From positions 1,550,001-1,614,000 of the forward strand of contig BQMF02000015.1 in the NCBI GenBank assembly GCA_027922465.2: DNA of 64,000 nucleotides. The letters run 5' to 3'. How positions within the stretch are numbered: the first letter of the stretch is position 1; each line of letters starts with the position of its first letter. The notes below the pieces were generated by a model, which was given only the letters and a program-made list of their open reading frames with translations, was not told the DNA's origin and did no database searches. The position numbers and the translations under genes are program-made. Below are positions 29,301 through 44,300 of the stretch, piece by piece. Source of the stretch: Turritopsis dohrnii (lineage: Eukaryota; Cnidaria; Hydrozoa; Anthoathecata; Oceaniidae).

Positions 29301-32300
29301 TGTATAGAAGGGTAGAATACAAGAAAACAAATCATTAAAAATTACATTTGTAGGAAGTTGCAGATAACTTGGTAACTCATTATTTTTAGATTTAAGTTTT
29401 CGAAATATTCGTCTGAACTTTGCAATGTTATTTTTGACTGAGAGTTTCTTCTCTTCTGCAAGTTGCACCATACGGTCATGCTCAGATTTCTGCTTTTCTA
29501 ATTCAATGCTGAAAAAAAAGTCATCATCAACAGATCCAGTCAACAAACACAGAATTCAGTTTTATAGTAAACTCACATTATGTAGGACCTTTAATGAACT
29601 GAGAGAAATATATAATGGTTATTCGTAAGTATGAACAAAGCTCGACGTTTGATTGGGCATAAGGACATACATGTTCCAATTAGGACAAGGATACAATTTG
29701 ATTTAATTGGTTCCTATTCTGTGTCACTTGCGTCCTATTCTGGGTTAGTTTAAATCATGAAGTATCTTTATATTTGAAATAAGATTATATATATATAAGT
29801 TTTGGCAAATCTTATCTTTTTTGTTTGCTTCTGATGATATTAAACAGAGTTTGATATACTGATAAATGCTATGATGAAAAATAAAGTGCTAAAAAGATCC
29901 CTATAAAAAATTCTATGCTTAAGATGAAGAAACCACTTGACCAACACTTATGTGAGTTATATACAGTCATTGAAATGTCACAAAAACATCAACTTTAGAT
30001 CCCAATTTTACCTGTAATGCTTCGGGTCATCAATGTCATCAACAGGGTTGCTTTCAATACTCTTGCAAAGAAAAAAGTTAAAATAAGTGTAACCTTTTAA
30101 AAAGTGAGACAGATCTAATATTATATCAAGTCACAACATCAGTTCACAAATAAAAACAAACAAACAAACAAACAAAAAAATAAACAAACAAACAAACCCC
30201 CTCAAAACATACCTTTGCTGTTATGCTAGCTTTAAGCTGTTGAAATAGCCGGCGTAATTTTTCTTCCTCCATGAAAGAATAAACAAAAAAGTTTCCATCT
30301 TCTCCAACGCTCAACAGGAACTTGTTATCGTAACTCATCTTGATACTCGAAACTAATCCACGTTTGTTGTCGTGGGCATTCGAATACCAATAGGAATTCA
30401 AATTTTCCAAAGTTGTGGTTTGAATATTTTGAACACGAATGGCACCATCTTTCAAACCAAGAACAAGATAGTTCCCATTATTACTATGAAGGAAAAATAT
30501 ATTTTTGTCCAAAATTAAGAAAAATTCTGTTCTCCTTATAATGATGTTCTCAAAATAAGGAAATAGCTTAATAAGACAATATTTTTTATATTTTTTAACG
30601 TTAATTTAGTGCTTAAAGTCAGGTGTTGACTAATACATCAGGTCAATTTCATCACCATTATTTTCATCATTATCGTTAAACTTAAAATCGTTAAAAAAAA
30701 TCATTCTTGCAAAGTGTTTTACACTCACTCTCTGTGCTCTGATCTTAATCAATTAAGCGAACAATGAATGAATTATTGCCCACCTGTTCTGGTGTGCAGA
30801 TAAAAGAAAATGCTGTCAATGCTTTGAAATGTATTTACTTGTGGAAAGTGTGAACCTGATAAACAAAATCATACAAAGAACACAACAAATCACACGAAAT
30901 AACTCAACGCACATGCTTACTCTTGTATTTTCATGCCAGTGTGAGTTCATGTAGATTATTTCTGCAAATTATTGATAAAATGGATGCATGACAAGTTAAG
31001 AAAACCAGTTTTCTTTGCCTCGAAAAAACTATGCACTTTCCAAGTTTGATCAGATGAAAGATGACTTATACACCAGGCTTAACGATCTAGCATCTATTTG
31101 AACTTTCATATTTGCTGTTCGACCTATACACCGGCAAATAAGGTATACAAAAATCTTCTTAACATGCTTAAAAAAAACAATTCCCTGTTAAAGATAAAAA
31201 CTGCCCAATGAAAGGGTCTAGCTAGTTATAGTTAACTTTATTTGAACCTAACCCTTTCCAAGAGGATGAGTTAACTAGAATATTTCTTGAACACCAAGAG
31301 GTCACAGACTGTTCCCCTAGCATCGCCATAAACAGAGTAGCAACTAAACTATCACTAATAAGCACTATCAAAATTGCAGTCAGTGCACCAAAAAAACCTC
31401 AACAAAAATATACATCTGGTTTGTGTCACTTATAAATGGTCAATACCAGCAGTATTTAAAGTCCGTAGTCAAATCCTTATAAAATTACAGGAAGGTAGTG
31501 GTCTTCTAAGAAAACAATTCACACAGAAATTTAAGAGAAAACCACAGCCAAAATTGCAAAGTACAGGATGATAAAATGCATCATCCTTTGAAGAAAGACA
31601 CTGCTTGCCAATTAGAAGACATCTGGTAAGATTTCAATAACCTACTCACCTATAAAAATGAGATGTTATAGGGACGTCATTCAAATTTGGGATCTTCATT
31701 GCTTTTATAGACCCATTGAATCCCTCAGCCTCCTTCTCATGAAACATACACTCATAAAAATAGCCAGCATCCCAATCATCCTGAAATTGAGAAGTTGAAT
31801 TTCAGTTTATAGATGTATTTATTCGTTAAAACTTTGAATGGCTTTGAATCAGCTGGAGTCAAGGAGACAGTAGAAAAAGGAAGTCTTTGGAAACCTGTTC
31901 ATTACTTACAAAAAAAAAATAGGTTAATAGGTTTTTTTATGTTGTATAACTTCGTAATAAATAACTTTTAAGTATCACAATACAATTTCTTGTTGCGTTT
32001 ATATCATTACTATCATTATTTTGTTCAATTCAATTCCAACATGATGAGACTGTACAAGACAAGGCTCTTAGGTAATTATAGCTAACTTTATTTAAAGCTA
32101 ACCCTAACTCATAGGGAGTTAAAGTTTTTTCATGTATTTTTCTTAAATTTTTTACGCTCTACCCAGATATGAATTGCATAAAAGTCAGAAATAAAGGAAA
32201 AGATAAAGAAAATCGAGATAAATTCTTTGTCGGATGAAAAACATCAGGGAAAATACTAATCAGGGGAGAAAATGTGGGGAAAATTTTGTTGGGGAAAAAT

Positions 32301-35300
32301 TAAGTCACTTGCAAAAAATGTTGTGACTTTTCTCAGACTTTTTTCACCCGATAAGGCATGCATTGGATATAATTATGTTTTTTGCTTAAATGTTGGACTT
32401 AATTATAGCGACCATTTTATCTGCTGATAAAATCTAATAATTACCAATGACAAAATAAAATTCTTTGTTTCATTTCGGTAAAATGATTGCAGGATATTTC
32501 CTTGTTCATGTTTAATAGGCGGAGGCCCTTCTTCATTTTCTTCATCTGTATCATCTTCTTCTTCATCTTCAATATTTTCATCTTCACCGGCTTCCCTTGC
32601 ACGAGCACGTCTCATTTCTCGTTCTTTATTTTTCCTTTTGATCTTTTCTTCTTTTTCCTTGGCTTTTCTTATTTCCTCTTCAGCATGCTTAAACAGAATG
32701 AAAATGCAGTTTAGAAATATCATACAATGGTGAGTCATATGAACAACACCAATGAAACTCTCTTCAAGTCTTAAGCTGATAATCAGATTTTTTCTTTTTG
32801 GGGAAATGTTTTCGCCTGTTACTGTATGAAGCTTTCGCTTGTTATTGTGTGAAGCTCAAAAAATTTTTTTAAGCGAACAAGTTTTTTATTGGGTGAACAC
32901 TTAACCTATTTTTGCATATACAAAATGAAAATGAGAACTTGGATTGAGTTGATTCACTGCTATCATAATTTTTCAACAGGGATATTTTCCATTTTCCAAA
33001 CTGTATCCCCAATTGAATGCGACATTTTTGGGGAAATATCTTATGAACCAATACCGATAACTGATGTTTTTTGGGGTTTGCAGTACAGGCGATATGGTGA
33101 CAAAAATTTGGGCCTAATTTTATTTGGGTGATGCGGCTATGACATCATCAAAATCTTTAAACGACGATATCTCTGTAACGGTTGGTTATACCAAAACGAT
33201 ATCATACATTATTTTGTTGAGTTTTAGGAGCTCTGTAACATGTTTTTATTTTTCGTCACCTATTTTCAATACGGGATTTTCTGCAAATTATTTTCGAAAT
33301 AAGAATCTGTTTACGTGGGATACTAGTTTAGAGATACATATAAGGGCAACAGCCAATTGTTAAAAATTTTATTACTCTGTCTAAGTCACTTATAGGTAGA
33401 CTAAAGGCTATCAAAATAATTACAATCTCTGTGACGCAACTGAAATTTATCATCAAATGTCGCTATTCACTGATCATCATCATTCCACAATGTAATTTGC
33501 TATAAACATGAATTGGAATAATTCCAAACAGAACTAACATACCAGCAGATCATCTTTAATACTTTTAAAATGATACTCATTTGAAAGCAAACCAGGCAAT
33601 GGTAACTGAAAAGATTTGGATGTATCATGAGCTCCAATTTCAGGCTGGCTAAATTCCTGAACAGTGCCATCTTTTGCAGCAACCAGAAGTTTATTTCCCT
33701 TGAAAAAAATGAGAACATTTTTCATAATAAACATCACAGTTTATTGAAAAATTATTAGCATTATAACTTGTTGTGATTTTCCTTAAAACCACCACATTTG
33801 TTACATCTATAACTAAAGTTCTACCATTATTTACAAGGTGTTCAAATGCACATTTGTGGTTTTAAATTTATCCAAAATCACCACACCATAAGAGCCAATG
33901 TTACATTGCCACATCGTTTACATTATCTTCAATTTATAAGGGTGGCAACATAATAGCCATGATTTGAATCTCAAGATAGACTGCTTACCATTGTAAGAGT
34001 AGACCACTGCATGGAAGCCACTTCACCAGCTATTTCCACAAAACCTATTGGTCTCACAATGTCAGTCAATGCAAAAAAGAAAACTGTGCCATCAGCACCC
34101 TATAATAAACACATTAAACATAGAAAGAAACTAGGATCATTCTACAAGTGCAAATTTATCCAATATAGGGATACCTAATTCTCTATCTGTCTTAAAATAT
34201 CATTTTTTTCAAGCATAACAGGTTTAAAATGACAACCAGTTACATTATATCAATTCTCTGTGAAGTGAAGTGAAAATAACTGCATTATATTTCTTTGTCC
34301 AAAAATGTGATCCATTGCTTTATGTATTACTTTGTATCCATTACAACTTGAAGGATTTGTTTTGTTTCATTATTCACATGAGAGAAAGAAGCTCAGAAAA
34401 AATTCAAAACATTGGATATTAATGGAAAACTAGGCTCATCAAAACCATTTTGTTCATCAAAACATCACAGCCAAAAAGCATAGTATAAACATGAACTAAT
34501 CATGATAAAATTCTTCAAGATGACTTACTCCAGTCGCAAGTACTTTCCCTTGTACATCTATAGCCATGCATGAGACCGCCTTCAGGTGTGGCTTAAACAC
34601 TTGTGTCAGGTGAAGAGATACATCGGATTGGTTTTTCTTTTTCCTACCATTACGTTGATCATTCTTAGTTATGGATAAATGCCGAACTACGCCATCAGTA
34701 AACCCGACAAATATCGATGAGCATGAAGGGTCAGCCTATAAATATTTTCAAACAAATCTGATAAAAAGTGATACAGAGTGTTGTTCTAACTAACAACAAA
34801 TGAAATTGTAAAAAACATACAAAAGAAATATAACTGGAAATATAACCTGTTTAGGTATCCATATGAGGGAGCATCCTTCAGAATTAAACTTTTTCAAACA
34901 CAGTGGTGCTTTTGATAAGAAATCAAACAGTCTTACGGTACCTAACAGAATAATAATAATAATAAAAAAATCGTCAAGAATTCTTGCTCTTCCAAGTATT
35001 TATGTAATTTTGTATCCTATGAGCTTATAGATAGCTTCAAATTTTAAACTGGAACTCAATTGTAAGAAGAACAGCTAATAATTTAGGATATCTAGACATC
35101 TGAGCACGCCTGCAAAAGCACACGTTTGTCTCAAAGAAGTCTATTACATTCTGTGAACCATAAACCTTATTCAGAATGACATCAATATCAGTAATAGTCA
35201 CTCACAAGGAATTATATGTTTGTGAGTTTCAAAGTGAAAATGTATAAACAGGGCAATACTGCAAAAAAATTGACATATATATTTCATTTGGCATAATTAC

Positions 35301-38300
35301 AAATAATGTTTTGATACAATGATAATGACACTTGTAAAGAGAAATGTAAACGTAAATGCTTCACCGAGCATCAGGTCATATTTTAGGGTATCTGAGGCAT
35401 GAAAACAAACTCCTTTGAAATGCCCATTCTCCCTATCATTATAATAAACAATTTAAGTGTGGGAAATGATTTATCTGGCAAATTAAAAAACCAAAATCAT
35501 AAAAGGGGTTTCTGTTATGCCTTCTGATGCTGCCCTTTTCTCTAAAATATGGCAGAGCATCACATAATTCAAACCCAACTAGCCGCCAAGGCGGCGTCGC
35601 TCGCCGCCCATGTCCACCTGCTCTGTATCACTGTATCAATAAACGTCTCGTACAACTTGTGTTCAACCAGAAGCAGATTCAAAGTCACAACCTCTGGTAA
35701 AACCAATCTTTTATCAGTGTAACAATACACTCAAAACGTAGAGAGAGGAAACTTTTTATTAGCTTTTGTTTTAAAAAAGTTAACTATCAAGCTATCAAAC
35801 GTAAGGGGGAAATGGTTTCTCTTTTTAAAAAGATCACACGGGAGGAGAGAAAAAAAGGCACGTGCTAAATGAATAAAGTGAATAAAAAAAACGTTCAATC
35901 TGATTAAAATAGATTAAAAGAAATCGATTAAAAGAAATTAAGACAACTATTAAGACAAAAGCAAAAAAAAATATTTTGTATCATGATACTCTTTTTTTAC
36001 CTATCGGTTTTTAAACATTTTGATTGCTCGAAAAAAAGTTCACCCGTCTCAGACAGTCAGGCAAGGATACGTTAGGATACACTGGTAAACCGCACATGCT
36101 GCCACGTTCTACCACTGCTGCTTTTTGTCCAAAACATTTAATCAGTTAGTTTCTTTGTATTTAGTTGATGTATTGTTTTCAAAGCCAACGTAAAACTAAC
36201 AATAATAATAAAAACAAAACGCTATTCCTATTAGTTATCAGCCAAAAAAAGTCACGTTCGATTGGGGGTTGCAATGTATTTGCTTCGAACTCACGTCGCA
36301 CACACACAAAAAAAATAATTTCGCTCACAACTCAATCTACCATTTTGTGTGACTTACAGACAAACAAACAAACAGACAGAGAATCGGCTATTAATATATA
36401 GATTGCACTTAATGGGCATTTATTGAATTAAATATTCTATTATACGACCATTGTGATTCAATCAAATTTAACAAAAGATTTAATCTTTTTACAGATTATA
36501 TTTTAATTCACTGTAAGAAGAAAGCAGTGGCTTACCACAGCCTTCAACAACGCAACACTTCAGTATAGAGGTACATGCAAGGGTTTTACGTTTCTTAAGT
36601 TTGATTTCTTAAGTAAAATATGTGAAGTTTTGCTTGTAAAATTGAAATGTTTGTTCATGAATTTACTGTAAAACTGTAACCATTAGCAGCTGTGCTTGTA
36701 TGCAATGCATGCTGGTTCATCAAGCCGATCCATACATCTGACAAGTAAAAGCACTTCTCTGTGTCATAAAATGTAAATGTAAAAATCGTGATGATCGTAG
36801 ACCTTCACTTATTTGTGGTGGTCATACAACCACATGATTTGCAATAGTAAGATTAGTAAGTGACAGTGTGACCATGCCAGTGGCAGTTAGAGAAACTTAC
36901 TGTCAAAATACAGAGTTGTTGTTTTTTCAAGTTTATCAAACTTAATCAAATGAAAACAATGAATGTCGATAATAAAGAAAATCTATGCTACCAGCAGGTT
37001 GTAAGTGAGTTCAACTGTAAAACTAGTAAACATTTACCATCTTGTCCTGTTGTTGCCGCTAAATGTGTTATTGGTGATACATCCATGGCTTTAATTCTAC
37101 CAGCATGGTACGAAAACAGCTTGTCAGGGGCTTGGCTCTATAGCAATAAAAAAACAGGTCAAGTCAAGGAAACTACTGTTTACATAAAACTCTATCCTGA
37201 TGAAGCTGAAAATAATCAGTATTCAGGGTCTAATTTAGGCCGAAAGAGCATCCATTGATCGGACGCTGCCCTCTATGCGTTTTTTTTTCTGACAATTTCG
37301 CTTTAAAACTTCAAAAATCACTCTTGTATAAGGGGTGTCACAGGTTTAATCCACCGAAATAAAGCTCAGGTTTCCCTTTTCCTAAACAAAGTGCCCTTTG
37401 GATTTTCATCATGTACCCTTTTCCCTTCTGCTGGATGCTGCCCTTCCATTCTAGATTAGACCCTGGTATTGGACTTACAGTGTGAGAAAAAGATAGGTCC
37501 AGTTTCCATATTGCGCCTGATGCATCCTGTATAAAGACATAGAACATGATAATAACTGAATAATAGAAACAACATTGGAGTTATAAAGAAGTATACTTGT
37601 CAACTTGAATGATGTTAATGACATTTTAATTATCTTACCATGGCCTTAATCAACACAATGAACTTATCCCCACATTTTAAACTCATTTAATAATCTAAGA
37701 CAGGCTTTTGAAGTGGTTTTTAATTCTGATGAAATAAATTGAAGGATTTAAAGGGGAAGTAAACAAAAAAGAACACAAAAATTTCATGTACTACTTGAAA
37801 CAGCTTTAAAAATTATGAAAGTCATATGACATCACAGCGCCTCAGAAGAAAATGCTGACACATAAATATATTATATAAATAACTCAGAAAGTCATAATGA
37901 CAATTTTCGAGTCTTGAGTGACAAACAACTACAGTTATGATCTTGAGTGGCAAACAACTACAGTTGTGAATTTAGCAAAGAAATTTATTGCTACCTTATT
38001 CCAAGAAATTAACGAACAATGATTTTAATGTGAAAGTAATTAACATGGTTGAGGAATTTTTACTTCATTTTTTCATTAAAACTAATGTAATGCAGTTACA
38101 ACAAGGGAATTTCAAACTATATGAAATTAATTTGAATCTGAGGCAGGATTGTAAATTTTTCTGACATCATTTTTATAAAATGAGTTAGATGGAACGTTAA
38201 TTTATTGGAATAAAGTATTACTCCCATTTGGTTCTAAGGTCGCCATTATCTTTTGCTAGTGAGTTTATTTTAATGATTATACCTGTGCATACCACATAGT

Positions 38301-41300
38301 AGACTCTTCTTCATCTACAGATTTCACCATTGACATCAATTTCACATCAGAACCAACCTTCATATCAAATTGATGAATACAGTTCATAATGTCCCAATGC
38401 ATGCAAAAATTTTTTTTAAAAAAAGGATTCAGCAAAATAAATGTTTAAAATCGATCCACATAATAATTTCATAATATGAGAATACGAGAACTAACATCAG
38501 CATTGATGCAGTTGAGAAGAGAGATTATTTAATTTGGCCATTAGTATTAATGCCTATGTTCCCACAATGCCAAATTTCAATGAATCAAGGTCAGGTGTCT
38601 GACAACCAATGATTTCAACCTTCAATCTGAATAACATTTTCACATTATTTGTAAAATAAACGTTATGTTGTGTTCTTATTAAAAAATTAAGGAAAATGAC
38701 ATTCTAGCACTTTCTTGATTTAAGATGGAATAATTCAATGGAAGAACAAATAACGATGTGTTGATATGTTAAGCCATTATCACAATAACATCGCACAAGT
38801 GTCTGGGACTATTTAGCTTTATGAACTCCCGGGTGAAATGTCTTCCACTTTTTTAAAATTTTACAAGCCATCATTAAGAATGGGTTTATTCAGCAAACCA
38901 TAACAACATATTCTTAGGAAAATTGATTAAGTATAATCAGAAGATTCAGTAATTCTGTCAGCGGTATTCTCATTTTAAAATTACTAAAAAACATAATTAT
39001 CCCTTAGTGTATTTTAAAATCACTCTCAAAACAAAATCATTGGTAAAATAAAAAACAATAAACAAATATTACAAGAACTTATTTGTATGGCGGTTGGTAT
39101 TGATGTAATGTAAAACAAACTCACCAAGGTAATCTAAGTAACCAGCTTTTATGAAGTGCATTTCATCATAATAAAAACTTACCTTTAACTCAGACATTGG
39201 TTCCAATTCAAACAATTTACTTTCATCCATTGCATCTGCTGTATCAATACTTTCAAAATCCCAAACCTAGATGTATAATCAAAATAACCTACAATTGTAA
39301 AAACTTTTAAAAAAAGGCTAAAATGTGAAGTAACAAAAGTGTATTTCAAACCTTGACATATCCATCCAAGCCAATCGTAATAAGTTCTCCTTCATCCAGA
39401 AAAAACTGCTCAATATTTCCTTGATGACATGTTTTCTTGCCCTTACGAGTTATTTCAACTTTGATGAGTCCCCCATCCCATAGTAACAGGTTTCCCCACT
39501 CTGTACCAGATAAAACTTTACCATCGGGTAACACTACAAACCCTAAAAACATAAGGCCTGTTGAAAGAATTGATATCCTTCAAAAGTCTTTCAGATTAAT
39601 GGAGTTGTCTAACTGATTAGGTTGCAATGGGATCATCATTAAGTCCAATTACTGCTAATATATTTCTGGTAAAATTAGAGAGATCTCTACTTTCCACACT
39701 TCCAAAACATATGAAAACCATTATGTGGACAACATTGTCACATGCGTTAAAGTAGAATCAATTGCATTTGTGATGAGTCAATTGAACTTGTTCCATAAGA
39801 ATATAGAATTTATGTATGAGGTGGAGAGTAATGGTAAAACCTCATTCCTAGATCTTCTATTAATACCAAACAACGACAGAATTGATACAACTGTTGAAAG
39901 GAAACCAACAGATAATAACATTTATCTAAATTCTTTTGCACCTATGAAATGGACATAAGGAACGCTATATACACTCCTACTTAGGTCTTAAAATAACTAC
40001 TCTAACAAAATATATCTGGAAGTTGAAGCAACTGGGAAAGACTTTCATTGATCATTATCCAAGTTGTCAATGAAATCCAAAAAGATAGCAGAGAAGTTCA
40101 AATAGAAACTGCTATTGTTGAATTGCCAGTTGTTGATAGAGAAAACATTGAAAGTACCTTATCAAGGTCTACAAGGTGAAAAGTTGATGAAAACATTGTC
40201 AAGGTTTGAGCAAAACAATAATACAAAGGTACAAATTTTATTGTCAAAGACAAAACCTAATTTGAACACAAAGATAATCTGGTATATAAAGTCACATGTT
40301 CTGAACAATCTTTTACATAGGAGAAATGAGTAGAAGCCTCTCCAAATGAATAGATGACCACAGTGGGATAGATGACCACAGTGGGATAGATGACCACAGT
40401 GGAATAGATGACCACAGTGGAATAGATGACCACAGTGGAATAGATGACCACAGTGGAATAGACGACCACAGTGGAATAGATGACCACAGTGGAATGGACT
40501 CCAAGTCTCATGTATTCACACATACAATGGAGACCGGACATGGCATTGTAAGGAAGTAGAAATAATTGATAAACACAAAAAAATAATCATGTTAGAACTA
40601 CAACAGAAGCGTTGTTAATAAAACACCATTAGCCCACAAAAAATGCAAAAGTGAGCCCAGTTCTTTTGAAATAAATTGATCTTCTACAGTGATTTTTAAT
40701 GTTTGTTGCTATAGTAACGGTCTTATAGACTTTGATTTTGCAATATTATTTTACTCTGATGATGGCTATTGAAATGTGTAGCCAAACATATAGATTTTAC
40801 AGAAAAAATACTCATAACTCTTTATTCTTCTACTGAACCAATCATGAAGCTTCTGGTTATATCATTTATTAAACTGTTTACTTCCATTGAAAATCAACCA
40901 AAATGAAATAAATGAAATGATCTTGGAGAAGGGATTACAAAAAGACCAAGAAGAAAGTTGATTTGGAAACTATCTATAAAGATAAGTACTCGAACAATGT
41001 ACTTTCATTTTATAATTCATTTATTATGGGGTTTGCACAGCTTGTAAAGTAAAACATCTATGTTTATCTTAAAACATCCTGAAAATGATATGTTTATCTT
41101 AAAATGCATTATGTACTTTCCTGACTTTAGGTCAACAAATCCTTAAACACTCTTCAGCAAAAATCTTCAAGCTCAGAACAATGTAAACAACAGGAAATAC
41201 AAAAATCCTTGAAAACAAGATTATTTCACCACAATAAACAATAAACAATGATTTTCATCAAGTTTCAAACAAACTGAGACCAAAAACAGGTTAGAAAGAG

Positions 41301-44300
41301 AACCAAGCAGGACCAGAAACAGTCTAGCTATCCAATTTGAGACTTTTCTTCATTCCCCCATGGCCATGACCATGAAAAAATTTCCTGACAATAACTGACT
41401 CAACTTAGAACCCTGTATTATGACCTAAGTTTTCAAACAACAAATACACTATTGTGTTTTTATGTAAAAATTTAATCATCTGGAAATGCACATAGTATTT
41501 GTTACTAAGCATTCACATCATTTCTTAAGAAATGAAATGTGGCACAACCACATACCTGATATATCACTTAATTCCGTTGTTCCAAACCTTCCCAGCTCTC
41601 CTTGCAACTTTAAGCCAGTAAAGGTGTTTGCCATGGTCCAAAACCTATGTAAATGTCAGTAATGCTTTCAATGAATCAACTAACTTCATTCACATGAAAC
41701 TGATGATATTATAATGACCAGAGAAAACAGGTAGAAACAAGATTATGAGTTGACAATTTATGTCAAAATTAGTACAAAAGCATGCACAAAAAATTGATTT
41801 TATTTATTAATTTATTTATTTGTTTGATATCAATCATCAAGGAAAATATTTCTAGGATGAATAGAAACAAAGACCACAAACAAAATCTATGTTTGAAATG
41901 ATTTTCAAGCGATGAGTGTGTTCCTGTAATCATTATACATCCAAGTAAGTTGGTTCTAATTGTAACATGTTACATTCATTTTCCCTGATCAGGATTTGAA
42001 ATAAAAACAATCTCTTTACTTGATGTGCCCAGTTCCACTAGAACACAAATGACCTTCATTCTCAGGAGAAAAAGCAACCTTGTAAATATCTTGGGAAAAG
42101 GCTTTTGATCGCAAAATAATTTGTTCCTGAAATGAAATTAAAAACTGCTTCAGTGATGGTATAATAAAATTATTTCAAATTTTTGAAGTAATAGCCCCTC
42201 TCAAACAACTTACCCACCGTTCTTCAGCGACCTTCTTTACCATAGAGAATCAATTTAACATAGAGTATAGAGAAGAGGAAATGCTTTTGAAAATAAAATA
42301 TTAATATCGAAAAAATCATTACATTCTTCCAATCCCATATTGTCATCATATAATCTGGTGAGCTGCCAACTGATGCTAACTTTTCACCATTAGGTGAGAA
42401 ATCCAACGTCGAATACGCTACTTCGGTTCCCTCACGAAGCGTACGGAAAGCCTCTAATGAAGGATATTCATAAATAATGATGTCAGGGAGATGACCTTTC
42501 TCTGACACTGCAAAATATTCACGGCTAGGATGAACCTGAAAAAAATGAGTTGAAACAATGTTGATGAATTTTCAAGCTAAACACTGTTGACTTTTCAGAT
42601 TTCTGAAATCATTAATGTGTTTATCATTAGGACAAATTTGAACTATGCTTAGATAGAATTTAAGCATGTGGGACAAAGATTCTTTTCTCCTGCTTGTTGA
42701 TGATAATGCTGTTGCCTTGGACACCATCCAATTCTCTGTGAAGTTGGATGACACATCATAAAAATTGTTCAGGAGCTGCAAACGCCATCGCTTTGGCGTC
42801 TGGTTATTATTACATTGTTTGAATGAGTTTTGAGCAATTCAGAATTTTCTGTAATGCATTTTGCAATAGTAGTTGTTATTAAAATTATAACAGCTGCAAG
42901 AATCATCTATTGTTGATAAAAGGATTCCTTTATTCATTGTTACTTTAATTTGATAACAAAATTGATAAATTCTATTACGCAAAAACATTTACCTATGGCA
43001 GAATCATGAAAAATAGATTTAAAGAAAGTGCTTGCATAAATTTTGAAATTTTGTTGTCAATAAACTGCTTCTAAAAACTTCGGGTTTAGCTTTTATAATT
43101 CATTTAATCATCAATGTAGTTTTAAGCAATGTTAATGGATAGTCACTACATAACAGAAATCAATCCTATGATGGAGATACATTTTACAACCTTATAATAG
43201 AAAGCATACATGTGATACAGACTTAGGGGCTGTTTATAGAATTTTCATTACGGGATGAAATTTTCCACTGATATCCGAGCTGGAGCACCATCCCATCGTT
43301 TAATTGAAACACTTGTAATCAAAAAGTTGCTTTTACATGAAAAAAATTCACACCCGGGCTGGAAATTCCATCTTGGCAAGGCTTCGCTGAGATAGGATTT
43401 CCAGCCCAGGCTGAGTTCAGTGCAGGTGTGAAAAAAATTTCACACCCGAAAAAATTTACACTTTACTGCTTTGCTGGAGCAGAAAAGTAAATAAAAAATA
43501 CAATAAGGATTTTAATGTTGACAAGTATAAGCAGTATGAAGGAATAAGGAAAGCTATCGCTAGTATCTATTCGAATGAGATCAAATATTTTAGATCACCT
43601 AAGTTGTCATCTGATGAAGAAAATGCAACTCAACAAATACATAAAATTTGAAAAAGATCTTATAAAAAAGTATGCACTAGGGTTCTGGAAAAGTTAAAGA
43701 AATTCTATTGACTGTTATTTCATATCATTTGTCTTCATTTTGCCAGGCTGAACGTATTCATATAAACGCTCTTATTTTCCAGCCCATTACCGAGATGAAA
43801 TTTCAATATAAACAACCTCTAAGAACAATATAAATAATTAAATAACAACTGACTGTTATTGCTCCAATGCCTCCTCCACTAGTACTACTTTTGTTGATCT
43901 GCTCTTTTGACTTGACGTTTAAAATTTGAAATGTATTCCCAGCAGAAAATACCACATGTTCGCTTGATAGGATATGTAGATTGGAACGCTTCTGACATTC
44001 GTAGCCAAATGAGTGACTAGTTAAAACAGAAAGGTGAAGGAAAATTGAAATATTTTTCTTCTAAATTAAAGCAGCATCAACAAAAAAGGACACAATTATA
44101 CAGAATGGAACCAAAACCAAGACAAGACAAAGATAAAGATATTAACTTTATAATTGTTGATGAAAAGATACTAGAGAGAAAGAAAATCCATTGGTAACAC
44201 TTCAATTCCATCCAGTCCAACATAATGTCCATCTTCATCTTGTGAATTGTCATCATCAATAATGTCATCATCATCGTCATTGTCAGCATACTTATCATTT

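Larger units (their letters stand above)
19846..30061 (-). other. CFAP44: CFAP44 exons 20-40: coiled-coil region
   Basis: Exons 20-40 encode about residues 1110-2061, predominantly long heptad-rich helices ([25 protein letters not shown], [31 protein letters not shown]). Exon 34 (23225-23110) carries an acidic Ser/Asp/Glu stretch followed by the conserved [11 protein letters not shown]. Exon 30 (24827-24613) is a Ser/Thr/Pro-rich, probably unstructured insert ([19 protein letters not shown]) ahead of the next helix. The last exon (20034-19846) ends [22 protein letters not shown] and TGA. Most introns here are short, unlike the 5' part of the gene. Confidence 0.88.
30213..44016 (-). other. CFAP44: CFAP44 exons 4-19: WD-repeat (beta-propeller) region
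   Basis: Exons 4-19 encode about residues 349-1110. WD blades show as [35 protein letters not shown]...[61 protein letters not shown] and [20 protein letters not shown]. Donor and acceptor sites and phases are consistent throughout; exon 10 (38357-38283) uses an AAG acceptor with a weak pyrimidine tract. Exon 17 (32687-32445) is odd: it inserts about 55 highly charged residues (repeated K/R/E, then [15 protein letters not shown]) between propeller blades, probably a single alpha helix plus acidic loop. Confidence 0.88.

Noticed and set aside
36950..37258. A 102-codon plus-strand frame
   Set aside because: Antisense shadow over CFAP44 exon 12, which is supported by phase and homology.
37338..37478. 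Continuation of the CFAP44 exon 11 frame ([12 protein letters not shown]...)
   Set aside because: It runs through a good GTAAGT donor after SFSHT; the next conserved exon (AGC CAA GCC CCT GAC) joins in phase, so this part is intron.
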